Assembly (NCBI GenBank): GCA_002697475.1
Contig: NZVW01000121.1
Location: 1-8,893 of the forward strand
DNA: 8,893 nucleotides
Source of the DNA: Aquimarina sp.
GTDB taxonomy: Bacteria; Bacteroidota; Bacteroidia; Flavobacteriales; Flavobacteriaceae
Direction of reading: 5' to 3'
Shown piece after piece: positions 7,640-8,893 of this stretch (its first letter is position 1; the number at the start of each line of letters is the position of its first letter). The notes below the pieces were generated by a model. The model saw only the letters and a program-made list of their open reading frames with translations. It did no database searches and had not been told where the DNA came from. Position numbers and translations under genes: made by a program.

Positions 7640-7876
7640 AATTTGTGTGATTTAATTATATAGTTAAAACTGTTTTGACGGCTTAGTAGTATAAACATCA
7701 AGTTAAAAATATTTTAAACTATGTTAATAGATTACCATCAATGAGAATTCGTAGTATTCAATCTACTATTCGTTTTTGAACATAATTAAAATTCACTTTT
7801 ATCAAAAATTAGAAATTTAACCTCCTTTTAAAACAAAAGAACTACGCTAACTTATATCTTTAGAAAAAGAATAGAT
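7640..7876. promoter_or_regulatory. Divergent intergenic region with promoters for the FAS1 and GNAT genes
   Basis: This AT-rich gap must hold promoters for two genes that point away from each other. I see no full consensus for either. For the acetyltransferase, TATCTTTA at 7855-7862 resembles a Bacteroidota -7 box and would give a leader of only a few bases, but no TTTG lies at the right distance. A small dyad TAGTA-N7-TACTA sits at 7752-7768. CCTCCTTTT at 7821-7829 copies the end of 16S rRNA by chance; its reverse strand looks like a Shine-Dalgarno sequence but leads to no supported gene. The inverted repeat nearest the FAS1 gene is listed separately. Confidence 0.5.
7663..7679. promoter_or_regulatory. 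Inverted repeat GTTAAAAC-T-GTTTTGAC upstream of FAS1 gene
   Basis: Two 8-base arms around a single T match at 7 of 8 positions. The dyad lies 24-40 bases upstream of the FAS1 start codon, where a repressor or activator could bind near the transcription start. The symmetry is visible; the function is inference, and no regulator family is recognised from the motif. Confidence 0.3.
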
Positions 7877-8197
7877 ATGGACAAAATCGATTTATCCTCT
7901 GCTGTACTCATAAATAACACTGAAAATCCAAAGAAACGATTTGAATTAAAGGTTAAGGATCAAGTTGCTTTTATTGAGTACATTTTAGCCAAAGGAGATG
8001 TCATCTATCTGGTGCATACAGAAGTTCCTGAGTCTCTTGAAGGAAATGGCGTAGGTAGTACTTTGGTAAAAAAGACTTTAGAATATATTAAAGATAAAGG
8101 CTATGCTCTTGTTCCGCTTTGCCCATTTGTTGCAGCTTATCTAAAAAAACATCCTGAACTAGGTAAGGAAATTCTTAAAGAAGGATATAACATATGA
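7877..8197 (+). CDS. Small GNAT-fold protein of the YidJ/NATD1 type (COG2388)
   Basis: A 106-residue cytoplasmic protein with a minimal GCN5-related acetyltransferase fold. Residues 21-50 give the central strands (RFELKVKDQVAFIEYIL, then VIYLVHTEVP). The acetyl-CoA pyrophosphate loop LEGNGVGSTLV is at 54-64, followed by a helix and the family signature PLCPFVAAYLKKHPE at 80-94 with Cys82. Length and motif order match the COG2388 group that includes bacterial YidJ-like proteins and human NATD1. The acceptor substrate is unknown and activity is not assured for this short type. The start is the first ATG after an A-rich leader with an in-frame length typical of the family. The gene ends 9 bases before the end of obg on the other strand, with no terminator-like hairpin between them. 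Confidence 0.9.
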   Translation: MDKIDLSSAVLINNTENPKKRFELKVKDQVAFIEYILAKGDVIYLVHTEVPESLEGNGVGSTLVKKTLEYIKDKGYALVPLCPFVAAYLKKHPELGKEILKEGYNI

Positions 8198-8206
8198 TTA
8201 AGATCT

Positions 8207-8893
8207 TTAATTATTAAGCATTTGCCATAATTTGTCCTTAAGCTCCTGTAAACCTTGTTGGGCAACAGACGAAATAAATATATACGGAATAGGGAGTTGT
8301 CTATCTAACTCTGATTTTAATTCAGCTTTTAATTCTTCGTCCAGCATATCACATTTTGATATGGCTATCAGCCTTTCTTTATCCAATAGTTCAGGATTAT
8401 AACGTCTCAACTCATCCAGTAAGATTTCATACTGTTCCTTAATATCAGGAGCATCTGCAGGTATCAGGAAAAGCAGTGTTGAATTTCGTTCTATATGTCT
8501 TAAAAATCGATGACCTATACCCTTACCTTCCGCTGCCCCTTCAATGATACCCGGGATATCAGCCATCACAAAGGTTTGAAAATCACGATACTCTACAATA
8601 CCCAGATTAGGTTTTAAAGTAGTGAACTCATAGTCAGCTATTTTTGGCTTAGCAGCAGTTACAACAGATAAAAGCGTAGATTTCCCTGCATTAGGAAAAC
8701 CTACCAGACCTACATCTGCCAAAATTTTTAGTTCTAATGTGATATCTGTTTGTTGACCTTCGATACCAGGTTGAGCATACCTCGGTGTTTGATTTGTAGA
8801 AGTTTTAAAGTGCCAGTTTCCACGACCTCCCATTCCTCCTTCTGCAATTACATATTCTTGTCCTGGTTCTGTAATTTCTTTTATGATGTTTTG
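8207..8893 (-). CDS. obg: Obg/CgtA family ribosome-associated GTPase, 5' end outside the window
   Basis: Partial gene: 228 C-terminal codons are visible and the frame stays open to the window edge, so the ATG at 8831-8833 is internal and not the start. The first visible residues are the glycine-rich end of the Obg domain (EGGMGGRGNWHFKTSTNQTPRYAQPG). The G domain follows, numbered from the window edge: G1 GFPNAGKS at 65-72, G2 around FTTLKPN at 90-96, G3 DIPG at 112-115, G4 SKCD at 179-182 and G5 SSVA at 208-211. Obg proteins bind GTP/GDP, associate with the 50S subunit and are generally essential for growth and ribosome assembly. The protein stops right after the G domain, with no OCT domain as in Bacillus Obg. 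About 100 N-terminal residues are expected beyond the window, judged from usual family lengths. G4 has Ser where the textbook motif NKxD has Asn. Confidence 0.96.
   Translation of the reverse strand, partial: QNIIKEITEPGQEYVIAEGGMGGRGNWHFKTSTNQTPRYAQPGIEGQQTDITLELKILADVGLVGFPNAGKSTLLSVVTAAKPKIADYEFTTLKPNLGIVEYRDFQTFVMADIPGIIEGAAEGKGIGHRFLRHIERNSTLLFLIPADAPDIKEQYEILLDELRRYNPELLDKERLIAISKCDMLDEELKAELKSELDRQLPIPYIFISSVAQQGLQELKDKLWQMLNN

Noticed and set aside
7752..7768. Small dyad TAGTA-N7-TACTA followed by T-rich sequence as a terminator
   Set aside because: A five-pair AT-rich stem would be too weak, and no gene ends nearby on the plus strand.
7779..7829. Shine-Dalgarno-like AAAAGGAGG on the reverse strand with a short TTG-started frame
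   Set aside because: The only following frame is about 15 codons with a TTG start too far from the motif; this phylum seldom uses strong Shine-Dalgarno sites.
8831..8833. ATG as the obg start codon
   Set aside because: The frame remains open upstream to the window edge and encodes conserved Obg-domain residues before this Met, so it is internal.

Overview
The window looks like chromosomal DNA from a member of the Bacteroidota, most likely a low-GC flavobacterium. The base composition is AT-rich, with A-rich or unremarkable leaders and no convincing Shine-Dalgarno sequences. The gene content also fits: a 2,026-residue alpha-2-macroglobulin of the long Bacteroidota form, a small fasciclin-domain lipoprotein with an LASC lipobox, and an Obg GTPase that ends at its G domain. 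This assignment rests on protein character and gene style, not on a database search. No mobile element, CRISPR array, rRNA or tRNA was recognised.

Layout. Positions 1-200 are a leader region without a supportable gene. Positions 201-6281 (+) hold the giant secreted alpha-2-macroglobulin, with an intact C-x-E-Q thioester site. A strong intrinsic terminator (6299-6336) follows. Directly on its T-tract begins a 214-residue membrane-anchored DUF2459/TIGR02117-type protein (6337-6981, +). A weaker hairpin (6980-7014), flanked by A and T runs and so usable from both strands, separates it from the convergent fasciclin (FAS1) lipoprotein gene (7046-7639, -). A 237-base divergent intergenic region leads to a small YidJ/NATD1-type acetyltransferase-fold protein (7877-8197, +). 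That gene converges, with a gap of only 9 bases, on the obg GTPase gene (8207 to the window edge, -), whose 5' part lies outside the window.

How the genes fit together. The left three-quarters is an envelope module: a periplasmic protease trap, a membrane-anchored protein whose His and Cys motifs suggest a permuted papain-type fold (inference), and a FAS1 lipoprotein. The right part is housekeeping: a small GNAT-fold protein and a ribosome-associated GTPase. I see no clear new multi-gene system. The points most worth a second look are the acidic linker of the macroglobulin with its LQEVVV phrase, the missing lipid anchor, the long helical N-terminal extension, and the DUF2459 start codon set against a terminator.
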